Shown here: one piece after another, positions 49,332-60,543 of the stretch | Layout: the number at the start of each line of letters is the position of its first letter | Numbering within the stretch: the stretch's first letter is position 1 | Assembly (NCBI GenBank): GCA_037074705.1 | Contig: CM073590.1 | Location: 214,626,746 to 214,690,745, forward strand | Length of the DNA: 64,000 nucleotides | Direction of reading: 5' to 3' | Source of the DNA: Zhengitettix transpicula | Taxonomy: Eukaryota > Arthropoda > Insecta > Orthoptera > Tetrigidae | Program-made: the position numbers and the translations under genes | The notes under the pieces: model-generated | The model's database searches: none | Told to the model about the DNA's origin: nothing | What the model saw: only the letters and a program-made list of their open reading frames with translations

Positions 49332-50189
49332 CTGTAACAAAGGGTATATCACACTGAATATGTATAGTTGATTGTAAGGAGTGTAATATGAAAATATTTG
49401 GAATGTTATTGATGGGGTTTCTATCGCATAACTGATAATATCAAAAAATGCGATAATGATGTTTGTAGTACAAAAAATCTTTCAAACTAGTCTTAGCCTT
49501 TCAATATTTTTCATTTACATATTATTCGATGAAAACATTCCCCATGTCCCGAAACTCGCCCAACTTCCTCCTTCAAAGCCCTGAAACTGTGGAAAAACTA
49601 AAGGCACAACGAACTCCTTCCCCACACCAAATCTGTCAGACAGTACAAAACCTGATCAATAATATTCCAAATGTGTCCATATCATTGTCGTCTAACTGTT
49701 AATGCAATATTAAATGGTAAGTACAATAACAAGTACATTTATTAATAGAACAGCGTCCATCACTGTTATACGTATGAAAAAAATTAGGATTTCTAGCTGA
49801 GGGTCCGTGGAAAGCACCTCATGAAATCAAGAGATTTGATAATTATGAGATACCGCGACGAGGTGAGTCATCACCAATTTCTGCCTAAAGATGGCAGGGA
49901 GACTGGTTTCGGTAGAGCACGGGACAATTTATTTATTTTTGCGATTAATATGGAACTGATATAAAATTTGAATGAGTATATTTATTTATAATTAAAATAA
50001 TTGTATTTGGTACGTGTGGTTCAATATAATGGTGCTTAAGGACGTCTGGAAAATTAGTATACAACGGAGGAGGATCGACAAAAGTGAATCGTACACTTGA
50101 AATCTTTTAGTGATTTAGTGTTGGTCTATGATCAGGAAAGAGAAGAGTTTTCACAAAATCACGAATCCAGAAATATCAAATGGAAGGTT

Positions 50190-51089
50190 AATATGAATGA
50201 ATGATGAATGAATTTTTATTGACTGGAAAGTATACACTTGGTGGCAGCTATAATTAAATATACAATTTTATATTTAGAATTAAACTTATATTAAGCTATT
50301 ACAAAGGAAACAAAATAACAGAAATTATTACTTAAAGAAAAAACTGACTCTAATAGCGCCACATAACCCATTATATTAGATTTCTTTTAGAATGAAAGGA
50401 AAACTATTAAACTGCCAGCATTTCACAATTCAATACAACTCAGATTTCTTAAAGCAAATTATCTAGCCTGTTCTTCATACATTTACTATTCTTTTATAGT
50501 GTCGCTAGTGCTCTTCCAGGCAAATCGTTCCAATCCCTAATCGTTATGGTTTTTATTTCCACATCCATGCGTTGCTCTCTTTGTTTAATTTTAAACGAGT
50601 GGTCACCTTTACCAAAATATAATTTGTTGAACTTGTAAGGTTCCCTATTTCGCTCCAATCTGGTTTTCTACAATAAATTTTAAACAAAGCATAAATTTCG
50701 GCCTTTCCCAGCGATTCTCATTTTAGAGGTTCATTTTCCAAAGTTGTACGACATATTTTAGCCTTTATATGTTCGCTTCAATACGGATTCCAGCAGACCG
50801 CTGCGTATTCGATAATGAATCTAACCATGTTTCCTTTGCTCCCTTTCAGTTCTTCTTCAAAACTATATTTATAAAGTGGGGCGCACTTCACCACTGTACT
50901 AATATGGTCATCCCACTTTAAATCCTTATTCAGAGTGACACCCAAATATTTACAATTATTGGTTTGTTCTAATTACTTATTTCCAATTTTGTATTCTCCA
51001 GAAATTTCCATTTTTCCTTTTTTCTGTAAAAACAATCGCTTTACTATCTGTCGAGTTTACTTTCATTTCATTCTTTACCGACAGTTCGT
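50190..51089 (-). pseudogene. CR1/Jockey-type non-LTR element, 3' part
   Basis: On the minus strand from 51089: TRLNELSVKNEMKVNSTDSK, FIIEYAAVCWNPY near 50800, then FNKLYFGKGDHSFKIKQREQ and TITIRDWNDLPGRALATL near 50530. These are the post-RT segments of a LINE ORF2 family widespread in arthropods. Stops and frameshifts are common. The 3' UTR ends in an ATTCATTC-type microsatellite at about 50193-50215, as expected of CR1-like tails. The element was cut by the retroposons at 51090-51912 and continues at 51925. Confidence 0.8.
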
Positions 51090-51500
51090 TTAGCCGAGTC
51101 ACCTTTGCCTGTTTTGAGAGGTGTATGTTACGGAGTCGCAGACCTTGGGCATACGGTAAGAATTGTCCTCTGTTCCCATTGGAACAGTCGGCCAGCTGCC
51201 TCCTAAACTGGTCGAGGCACGGAGAAGGGAATTCTGCGTCCCCACAGCAAACCTCTTTCCCTCCATCGGGAGGGCGTGGGACAAGTACCTAATGCCCGAT
51301 CTACTTGATGCAGGTTTTCTACGGTTTGTTCTGTATCACTTTTAGTAGAAAACTTAAACTAGAGCCCGGGGGCAATATCTAATCCTTGGCTACCTTGATC
51401 TACATTTCCGCATCCCCCCTTTCAGTCCCTTTCGTATGATTAGTTGCCACTGTGGATTATCCTATATATAAGCCGTCTACACTTTTTTTTCTTCTTCTTT
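51090..51500 (+). mobile_element. Poly(A)-type retroposon copy inside the CR1 element
   Basis: Body from AGCCGAGTCACC to AAGCCGTCTACAC plus a T-rich tail, the second-subfamily end. The 5' head is missing. It keeps the antisense frame (51099-51284) that other copies share. The insertion interrupts the LINE frame just before LNELSVKNEM. Confidence 0.75.
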
Positions 51501-51504
51501 CATT

Positions 51505-51912
51505 ATTCTCTCAGAGATTAGGTCAGGCAGGTGGAATATTAAAGAAGAGTAGGACCATGCTACCTATGGATAAGCCTTTTTCTCTTTCTGCTTGCGGATT
51601 AAGTTTCAGTTTATCCGAGAGATTTTGGTCTGTTTTACGAGTTGTATATTGCAGGGTAGCAGACAATGGGAATAAATCGAGAGTTGTCCTGTGTTTGTAT
51701 TGGAGCAGTTCGCCAGCTGCCTCCTAAACTGGTCGAGGCATGGAGACGGAAATGATGCGTCCGAACAGCAAAATCTACGTCAGTCATCGGAAGGGCGTGG
51801 GATAATTAGTTAACCCTTGGCTACTTTCGTCTAACCTTCCCTATCCCTCCTTTCAAATCCCTTCCTATGATATTAAAGGGGAGTTGGCTCCATGTGGAGT
51901 ACCCTCAGTAGC
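51505..51912 (+). mobile_element. Older, diverged retroposon copy in tandem with the previous one
   Basis: Clear blocks CAGCTGCCTCCTAAACTGGTC and GTTAACCCTTGGCTAC appear in the same order and strand as in the 51090 copy, but with many more substitutions and a deletion of the CCTGCATTACTTTTAGG block. The end CCTCAGTAGCATGTTCCTC belongs to the first subfamily. Confidence 0.7.
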
Positions 51913-51924
51913 ATGTTCCTCAAA

Positions 51925-52400
51925 ATAATATACATTATTAAGTATCTGACGAATCTTCACGTCTTCCGTCCCTTTTACCTCGTGTTAAACAATACAATCG
52001 TCCGCGAAAAGTTTTATGTGTGACTTTATTCCCTCCGTGACATCGTTTACGTACGCATGTGGGCTGATCACACTTCCTTGTGACACTCCCGAAGTATTTT
52101 TCACTGGTGTAGAAAGTTCTTCATTAACTCAAACCCTCAGTTTCCGATCCTTGAGAAATGAACAAATCCAAGCTGACTCCCAGACATTTGTAGCTTTTCA
52201 AGCAGGAGATTGCGCACACTACGGACGTGAGATTTACTCATCTGTAGTTACCCATATCTGAACGGTATCCCGATTTAAAAATAGGTACAATTAATGCTTC
52301 CCTTCAATCATCAAGGAAGTCCGAATTATTAAGTGAAATTTCAAAAAGACTTATTAGGTACAAAATCATGGCTTCACCCGAAAGCCAACCGATTTATTAG
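51925..52400 (-). pseudogene. CR1/Jockey-type non-LTR element, RT core
   Basis: On the minus strand: a DD-REALIVPIFKSGYRSDMG-like block near 52290 and VNLTSVVC near 52240, then after a deletion AWICSFLKDRKLRV near 52160. TSGVSQGSVISPHAYVND near 52080 and catalytic LFADDCIV near 52000 follow. It is the upstream half of the element at 50190-51089, carrying the RT catalytic motif. Confidence 0.8.
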
Positions 52401-52562
52401 GTTTTATTTTCCTTATATTTTTTCTAATGCTTTCGCCTTTTATTTATAGAACAAAGTTACTGCCAATATTGGTAAAAATATATATTTGCATATTAAAAAA
52501 ACTGAATTGAAATACGGAGCTCTTGTATAATATAGAAACCCTGAATTAGCATAATTACTTAC

Positions 52563-52650
52563 AAACTTGAAGACAGCGGCGTTTCCGTTGGTGTCACATT
52601 CTTCTTGTTAACTGCTGCATCCACGAAGTCGTTGCTTCGTCGGAGTTTAT
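52563..52650 (-). CDS. NACHT-ankyrin receptor, small upstream exon
   Basis: An 88-nt exon, recovered because its ends fit both neighbours. Acceptor TTGCTTGCAG lies at 52651-52660 and donor TTT|GTAAGT at 52563/52562. Its frame is open (KLRRSNDFVDAAVNKK, then NVTPTETPLSSS) and ends in two bases, TT. These join the A at 49331 to make Leu, entering the large exon in frame. It begins with two bases of a split codon (phase 1), so at least one more coding exon with the start ATG lies upstream and is not identified. The segment is hydrophilic with no known domain. It is too short to find by ORF length alone. Confidence 0.75.
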
Positions 52651-53147
52651 CTGCAAGCAACAAGACGATTTCAAAACAATTAGGCGCACATTCCTCGATG
52701 TAGCAATATCAGAAAGAAGTCAATTCTTTTACAATATAGGCGTATATGTTAAGAAGCCAAACTTGAGGAGATTGGTAATGAGGAAGAGTGGGTCTTGAAT
52801 TTTAATTTAAAACAAATGTATTGATTATTGTAAAGACGAAATATTAGATCCTACGGTCAAGAGTAAAATTGTTATTTCTGTCTTCTAGACCCTATTCTCA
52901 GTAAATACCACGCGGAAAACAAACATGTGATTATTTCTGGTGATTTACAGACAGACTTCCTGAAGGAATCCCGGAAAAAACGTAGCTTGGAATTTCATCT
53001 TAAACCTCAAGGCATTTCCGTTGTATCTCCACTTCCATGCCTTGTATTGTATTGAGGAATACATGTACTTTAAACGTGTTATCGGATCATAAATATCAAA
53101 CTATTAATATCTACGATTATATTATCTGTAAATGAAGATGTAGAAGT
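52651..53147. other. Intron or upstream flank of the receptor gene
   Basis: No exon could be supported here. Confidence 0.4.
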
Positions 53148-53151
53148 TTAA

Positions 53152-54545
53152 CACTTTAGTGCATAGCGTAGCATATATGCAACATAACTTGTAGTATGCA
53201 CCCCAGAGGAGTCTGTTGGTTTCTAAGAGACCTAGATTGTGATGCAGATATGCAGAACATGTCTGTCCTAGCTTTCTGTGAGGCAAACCCTAATCCAGAT
53301 TCTTCTGCACGCTGGTCACATTTATTTTCTGTTGATTTTTTTCAATAAATAAAATTTAAGCGTTATTCTCAAGGTATTCTAATTACACTAAGATTCTAAT
53401 TATTCATTAATGTAAATTATATTTATTGCATGAAAATTGTCTATATATAAATAGAGCTGTAATTATTTCAATAATTATATTATTGATAAATTTTTTGTTA
53501 ATTTCATTAAGACTTTTTATTTTTGTCTAACTTAAAATAAGAAAATTTTGATTTCTTATACTTCAAATTATATTTAATTTTACTACAAAAAACGCTTAAA
53601 AACTTGAAGTTATTGAGTAATTCATACCTACATGTGCATGAAAAATATTAAAATAGTTTTATAAAATTTTTGACCACATTTTTTGGTTATTTTTACCGTA
53701 TTAACTAAAATACATCTTAAATAATTTAGTTTTAAAAATATTAAAAAAACATGCACTTAAGGGTTAAGAATGTTTTTGTCTGTTTTAAAAATAAAGCAAT
53801 AGTAATTCTTAAGAAATCACCCTTATGCACGATTTGAAATATGAACGCAGCATTCAAATTTACTTATTTTTTGACACACACACGTCTCAAAATGATTTTC
53901 ACAATATGAGAATCCAACGTATGACACTAATTTCAATTAAATGTTGACCGAAAGTTCAAAATTCTACATATATTCATCATGCCAAGACAATCGAAATTAT
54001 AACCAAAATAAAAAATTTAAAATGCCCGCGAGGTTCATGTAACTATACTATAAGCTAAATGTTTAACTTATGTACCTACACTTCTCTAATTCTTAACCCA
54101 TCACTGCATGATTTTTTGTATTTTGTAAATATTAATTTTTAAGATGTAACTTTGTGAATACAATACGGAAAAAATAACCATCAATTTGGCTCATGATGTT
54201 GCACACATTCAATATAAATATAATTTGGTCTGATTGATCAATAATTCACATTAATTGGGTTATTATTATTTTTTTGCAATTATAATACCTTGAGAATAAC
54301 GCTTAAATTTTCTTTATTGAAAAAAAAAACACAGAAAATAAAGGTGACCGGCGAGCAGAAAAATGAGGGGCTGACTCACAAAAAGCTAGGACAGGCATGT
54401 TTTAACCTGTCCACGGATGCCAAAAGTTTCACATTTTCTTAAGAGCATGTTGTTTCATATCTGCATCACAACCTAGCTTTCTTAGAAACCAACAGACGCC
54501 TACTAAAAGTGATGTCGCATATATGCTACACTACAAAATAAAGGG
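53152..54545. mobile_element. piggyBac-like non-autonomous element
   Basis: A 1394-bp element flanked by TTAA at 53148-53151 and 54546-54549, the piggyBac target duplication. The right end reads CCCTTTATTTTGTAGTGTAG inward, the left CACTTTAGTGCATAGCGTAG. Both continue into GTAGCATATATGC and then about 250 bp of imperfect inverted repeat (GTCTGTTGGTTTCTAAGA, TGTCCTAGCTTT, TATTCTCAAGGTATT). The centre is AT-rich without a transposase, so it needed a partner. Confidence 0.75.
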
Positions 54546-54992
54546 TTAAAATTGTCATTAAGATTGATTGACCCTCAAACATTTATAATTGCCGACCAAT
54601 GTCCCAACTTATTATCTTACTTAAAATATTATAAGAGGTAATACCAATTACGCTATTAGAAACACAATAAAATATTTTCTTAGATATTTTTGTGAAACGT
54701 AAAAATCCAAATAAAGCAGTACATGAATTTACCGAGTATTCATTATGTTTTCAAACAAAAACGTACATTCAATTCATGGATATTGAATATTATACAAAAC
54801 ATTTTCTTAAAAGCAATCCAAATTATGAAAACCAAAATTCAGCAATCTTTTTATTTCTTATAAATTATTTATAAGTGTTATATCCATTTTAAAGTTTTAT
54901 GCAGATGGATGCTAGATAAAATTGGTTATTTAATTCATATAAAGTTGAACAGCAGCAAAAAAATATTTTTTCACGTGTTTTTTTTTAATTCT

Positions 54993-55529
54993 TTTTTTAA
55001 AGGTGTAGACAGGCTATGTACAGGGTAATCCACACAGTGGCAACTCCCGTCTTATAGCATAGGAAAGGTATTTGAAAGGGGGGATGCGGAATGGTGGAGG
55101 AAGGTAGCCAAGGGTTAACTAGGGCTCCCGGGCTATAGTTTAAGGATCCTACCCGGAAATTCGCCTAAAAGTGATGCAGGGAAAACCCTAGAAAAACCTG
55201 CATCAGGTAGCTCGGAGATTTGGTACTTGTCCCACGCCCTTCCGATGGCGGGAGAGGGGTTTGCTGTGGGGTCGCAGCTTTCCCCTCGCCGTGCCATGAC
55301 TTGTGTAGGAGGCAGCTGGCCGACTATTCCACATGGAATAGCGGGCATCTCTTACCGTTTGCCAAAGATCTGTGACCCCGGAACATACACCTCTCATAAC
55401 AGGCCGAGGGGCCTAGGCTTGTGGGAACCTTAGTTAAAAAACGGAGAGAGGAAAAGGCATCCCCAAAGGTAGCCACTACCGTCTCTCCTACAAGGTTCTG
55501 CCTGCGAGAGAATAGCCCTAGCAGACAGC
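54993..55529 (-). mobile_element. Poly(A) retroposon copy, second subfamily
   Basis: Sense is on the minus strand: CTGCGAGAGAATAGC-type head at about 55510, body, then CTGTCTACACCTTTAAAAAAAG. TTTAATTCT flanks both sides (54984-54992 and 55530-55538), a likely 9-bp target duplication. Both shared open frames (55227-55433 plus; 55133-55348 minus) are present. Confidence 0.8.
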
Positions 55530-55538
55530 TTTAATTCT

Positions 55539-57015
55539 CACGTTCCGATACAATCATATGCATATTCCGCCTCTTAACTTTATGAATGTAAGTAGGAGTG
55601 GGTATATGAAAATAAAAAGCGTAATAAGTTCATTATTTTATTTAAAATATTGTACATTTTCTCATATTCAATTGGCGAACACTTGGTACTCAGAAATTTT
55701 AATTCTTACACACAAACTTTATCATTTTGTCATCAAATTGAAAATAAAACAGATGGATACAATTTAGTTAATATAAACAAATGTTTTTTTATTCCAATTT
55801 AATTTTCTTTTCATCCATTAAATAATTTTATATTCATCAAGTTGTATTTAAAAAAAACATTTCTTCAAAGAATTTTGTTTAATCGCGTGAGAAACCATGT
55901 TTTCCCTGATTATTCCACCATCAGCGGAAAATACCGTTTGGTTCCAGTCCAGCTGGAGGTTATAACTATATCCCCGTTGCTTAAAATCCGGGGATTTTCC
56001 GCGGCGAAAAACCGCATGTTACGACGTCAGATTGCCTATGACCTGTGATTGGTCCGAAATCGATGAAAAAAGACCAATAGGAAGACAGTTGGTCACAGGT
56101 CGCTAGAAGTATATGCCTGGACCATTCTGACTGGAGATGTGGTAGTGAGCAATTGTTCTTGTTTTTGGACTGTGCACGAATTGATCAGCTCAGCGAGACT
56201 CCACCAGAGGAACCCAAGTCCATGAGCAGCTGCGAGGGACGTCGCTGTGTGGCTGAGATCCCCCAGTCTGTTAACCAATATCGTCCCTATCATGGTTGCG
56301 TGGGAACTTGATCTGAAATCCGTTTTCTCGGGCCTAGTTTGTCACAACAATACCTGGGTTTTCGCGACTGGCTAGTCGGGACAAAATTTCATAATTGTAC
56401 GTTTCTATTAGTTTCAATAAATTATTTTTGTATGGAATGGGTTGTTGGTTTCCCTACGGTACTTCCTCCTACCGCAGGTAAGCCTTTCTAAGAACTGGAG
56501 ACCTGCTACGGTCCGTTTGCAGGGAGCGTGCCACAACTTAAAAACGATTTTTGAAATTTACCCCGGCTTTACGGCTTCCTTTCGCTTCAGGGGAACAATG
56601 TTTCTTCCTTTAGTTTCTTTAAATTGATCGATCCACATCATATTCATCTGTAATTTATAGGAGCACATCTTTCAGCGACAGGAATTTGCAAAACGTACTT
56701 GTTCATGGGCGTCGTTCGATTATCGCATTTGAAAGAACAGCTTAGAGGAAAAGTTGACTTTTTTTAAGGCATCGGTAATCCTGTTAGAAAGGCGAGTGGA
56801 TTGACCGAGGTGAAATGGAACCTCATCATCACATGTTTATATTCACTTTTAGGCAGACAGATACAGGGACATAGAATACTTATGCGAATAACTTTAATCA
56901 GGGAATTCTCACTGAAAGCTAACCTAGATCACTTAACAATATATCGTAGATGTCTGAAAAGTACTGATAGATCATTAAATAAATTCTCATTTCGTTCGTT
57001 TCGTTCGATTATTGT
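55539..57015. other. Intergenic DNA between the two host genes
   Basis: A GC-richer patch at about 55900-56600 has CpGs and short ORFs on both strands (56093-56293 minus, 56442-56627 plus) but no recognisable domain or convincing splice-flanked exon. It could hold the missing 5' end or promoter of the receptor gene. An AATAAA for the ubiquitin-like gene was not found in the expected place. Confidence 0.35.
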
Positions 57016-57725
57016 TTAACCTCCTCTTAATAAAATAAGGTCGATAGTGCAATTACTCTCTATGTTACAATCTTCTCTGTGAGAATCATCCTCCAAGACA
57101 TTTCCATCAAGCAACAGTTGCTGCTTGCTTACAGCGATCCCTGATTTTTTATATATCATTTGCTTTAGTTCTCCGATTGTATTGAATGGCCCCAAAATAA
57201 GTGATCTGCCGTCCGAGATTCTGATGTTTACAGAAAACCCGCCTCTAAGACGAAGCACCATATGTATTTTTGAACCATTCTGGATGTTGTAAAGGCGCAA
57301 ATAACGTTCATCTTCGAGCTGTTTGCCACCAAATATTAGCCTGATGCAATCAAATTCAGTACCATCAATGATTTCTACCTTGCGCCTGAGATCTTCAACT
57401 GTGTCGTTCTCGTCGCACTCCACCACAAATTCCGATCCCTTTAGTTGCACAATAATCACCTGCATGGGAGGTTTCTTTCTGCTCACGAAATGCATCACTG
57501 AACCATCGACGACGCCGCAAGTCCTGAGAACGGCCTGGTTTTGCAAAGGACGACCGCAGAAAATTAACCTTTGCAAGTTCACGTGCGTTCCCTCCATTTC
57601 TTGGATCTTCAGTTTCACATCTATCACTCGGTCTGAAGACGAAGATTCGATCACTAACGGAGTTTCCTGTCCCATAATCTTCACAATCACTGATAACTTG
57701 TCAGGAGACTTCTGAGATTTCTGAG
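57016..57725 (-). CDS. Tandem triple ubiquitin-like protein, terminal exon
   Basis: This encodes three ubiquitin-like domains in a row. The exon starts after TTTCAG at 57726-57731 (a second CAG at 57721-57723 gives an alternative phase-0 start). Numbered from 57690: domain 1 is 1-75, ending SRKKPP with no di-glycine. Domain 2 is 76-151, exactly 76 residues. It begins MQ, keeps the L8/I44/V70 patch, K48 in GGKQLED and YNIQ, and ends LRLRGG. Domain 3 is 152-224, ending LLRGG at the TAA. Ubiquitin K63 is Asn in domain 2. The C-terminal di-glycine is exposed without processing, so conjugation like ubiquitin or ISG15 is likely but unproven. It is far too diverged to be the housekeeping polyubiquitin. 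GTG at 57690 is not a start; the true start lies in an upstream exon, or at ATG 57675 if strand 1 of domain 1 is lost. Confidence 0.88.
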
Positions 57726-58136
57726 CTGAAAGTGAAAATTTTCTTTGCTTTAAAAGTGATATAGCTAAAGCACAATTTGATAATAATGTATATCAACAAA
57801 TAGAAAACAATTATATAGGATCTGAAATTTAAAAGCTCGTATCAGCTTACGCTTTCTACATTAAAACCGGGGTGTGTAGTAAACTACATACATTATGTAT
57901 TTAATTTTAACGTTTTTTTATGTCTCTAGGTATAAGTTTTCTTCAAATAAAGGAAAGGGTAGTCGTACGGAAGCCGCAGGTTTTAGGCCGCAGTGGCATC
58001 CCTTTTAAGTATGTATTTTGAAGTTCCGCTAAAGGTATAAACCGATAGGGCTTTGTAATAGTTCCGCCAAAGGTCTGTCTGCGTGAGGATAGTTGCAAAT
58101 TTCGAAGAACAATGAGGGACGGAATGTTTCTTTTAC

Positions 58137-58450
58137 CTGGCTGTGCGTGCGAAGGTAAAACAAATCACCCCGCCAAGTGGACACAAAGTCAGAGTACGGA
58201 GAGAGACGTCTCAAGGCAAAAGAGAGTAAAATATCTATCTGAACAAAGTTAATGGTCGGCGAGCTCTGGTGATGGGAATGAGCGAGGGTTAACAGATGTA
58301 TGTTCGGAGAGCTGAGGCAACGAGAAGTTTGGCTGTAGCCAGACAGAAATTTTGGAAGACGTGACTCCAATCAGTCACCACGAGGGTCCCGGCTTCTAGA
58401 TATTCAGAGGCAGCACAGCAAGACCACAACTATAGAACCAATTCTACTCA
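58137..58450 (-). promoter_or_regulatory. Candidate 5' untranslated exon of the ubiquitin-like gene
   Basis: A GC-richer patch ends at a good donor CAGCCAG|GTAAAA (58137/58136), 411 bp upstream of the coding exon. In the phase needed by the first acceptor it has a stop and no ATG after it, so it could only be non-coding. An overlapping 113-codon frame (58029-58370) crosses the donor and has no known domain. Weak evidence. Confidence 0.25.
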
Positions 58451-60054
58451 CGTGGCACGGTTTTGAAACTATTCTAATTTTTTTTGGGGGGGGGGGGGAT
58501 TAAATTTTGACCATTAAGAGTCCTATTTCTTTTCATGGGATTAAAATTTAACGGCGTGACAGTTTATTTTTTTTAATTATGGTGTAATTTTCCATCCACC
58601 ACGCTTAACCTGAGATCGGTCCATGCCCACTAGCCAGAGCAACATAGATCATGATGTAAATATATTGTAAATAAATTTTTTATATACATATTGTAATACT
58701 CAATAAAAACACCAAATTAAATGGAACAACTATTAAAATTTTCGCCACACGTTAGCACGCCAAACTGTAATACACAACTAAAAGAACAATTAACTGATTA
58801 GAATGGCCACACGTTGAGGCGTCGTAAATGTAATGATCAATTATGAAATTAATATGAAAAATTATCTAATGAAGGAGCATGAATAAAACATTTATTGAAA
58901 CTGACCAAACAATTTATTTGTTATAATTCAAAATAATTCAAAATAATTACTCTCTGACCTTTTACATTTTATTTCATACAATCAATTTAATTTTCTCTTG
59001 ATCTCAGGGCCTTTAAATAAAGAATAATTTATTCCCTTTTAAACAATCAATTTACAACTTAATATTGACAAATATTTTAATAAAAAAATCGAAATCTGAC
59101 GAAATTTTACCTTTAATATAACGTTTACAATTTAATTTAAATGGTTTTGTTCTGGTACCAGTGCAAATAGAAACTTTCAGCAAAACACTCTCACTTTAAA
59201 CAAATTACGAACAGGCCATTTTTTCACTGAATTTACACTTTATAACTGTTGGACTTTCGCTATTGACGGCACCTCGCAGAATTCATTTCTCAAGATTTGG
59301 CGTAACACTCAGAAACCTTTCTGAGTCACTATAGGGATTGACGCACTCCTACTTTACTTTCCAATAATTGTCTCGTTGATTTAAGTTATGAACAGCTGCT
59401 GTCGTTTCTTACTGCTTTTTAATACTTTAGATCCTCTAGACTATGTCCAAACTCGATCACATGCGGTCACTCCTGATTGCTGAGTGCCTTTTAACTTTAC
59501 TTTTTAAAATCTTAAATTGTCTCGACTAACACGTCCACTCTCGATCGTTTTTGACCGCCGACTGTCCACTTCACCAACCCACGCGCGCCATGTCTCAACA
59601 ATACGCTGCCTGTTCATATTCTCGTCCATTATTGTATCTTTGTGTATGTTTGCCGGTAACAATTCCAGTTTAACAGTTTATAATTATTAACTGCTAATTG
59701 CCCTTTAATTATTACAGTATATATCTTTAAAGACTTCAAGTTTTCATTTTTTCATATAAAAGATCCCATCCCCTTTATATGAGGTTAACCTTATTTTAAA
59801 TATGAATATCGTTATAATCAGAAGGAGTATTAAAAATAAAGGAGAGGGTTACCACAGGTGTATCAAACTCACTGTCTTTTTGAAACTTTATTTCATATCT
59901 TTCATTTACTTCCAGTATCTGTTAATTTATGTTGGATATTTTTATTAATTGTATTTCCTTGTTTTTACACATTTACTCCCTCCAACGTACCCTTTTCTCT
60001 TAATAAGAGGGGGCATATTTATTATCAAAAGATCGGAATGTATGTTGAAAGTTG
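58451..60054. other. AT-rich intergenic DNA
   Basis: It includes a TTTTTTTT plus G13 run at about 58477-58498. No gene is supported. Confidence 0.45.
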
Positions 60055-60543
60055 TGTTTATCGGGAAAACTTTTATAAGTGTGTAGAACAGTTTAAAACC
60101 GGTCGAACTTTAGTGAAATACGAACAGCGTTCTTGTCGGCCTTTTGAAATTTAGAACCCCTTCGCTTGAAATTAGAATTGATACATTATTTGTGAGTACC
60201 GTTGAACTTATATTGAAGAAAAAGTTCAAGTTAGCGCTGGAGAATTCATAACATTATAAGTAACAGTGACACAAAAGAAATGCCAAAGGGTTCGCAAACG
60301 AGTTATCGCAACAACAAAAGGACACGACGTTGAGAAAACGCACAGTGCTAAAGGAGCGTTATGTACGAGAAGAAAAAGATTTTTACCTTATGATGAAACT
60401 TGTGTTCAACATTTCGAACCAGAATCGAAAAGGTGAAGAATGGAGTGGAAGCGTAGCAGCTCAACTATCAGAAAGCCCAAGCACACGCAGGAAAAGTCGT
60501 GCTGACACTGGAATGCTCTAGATACAGTTTTCTGTGATTTTAA

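Larger units (their letters stand above)
49332..52562 (-). other. Intron of the receptor gene, filled with transposons
   Basis: The intron is 3231 bp, phase 2, with donor TTT|GTAAGT at 52562 and acceptor GTTACAG at 49332. It contains a CR1-type element in the same orientation, itself invaded by two retroposons, and AT-rich DNA at 49332-50190. No exon is seen within. Confidence 0.75.

Noticed and set aside
57323..57715. Plus-strand 130-codon frame
   Set aside because: Antisense shadow of the ubiquitin-like exon.
58029..58370. 113-codon minus-strand protein
   Set aside because: It runs across a good splice donor, has no known domain and looks like an untranslated exon plus intron.
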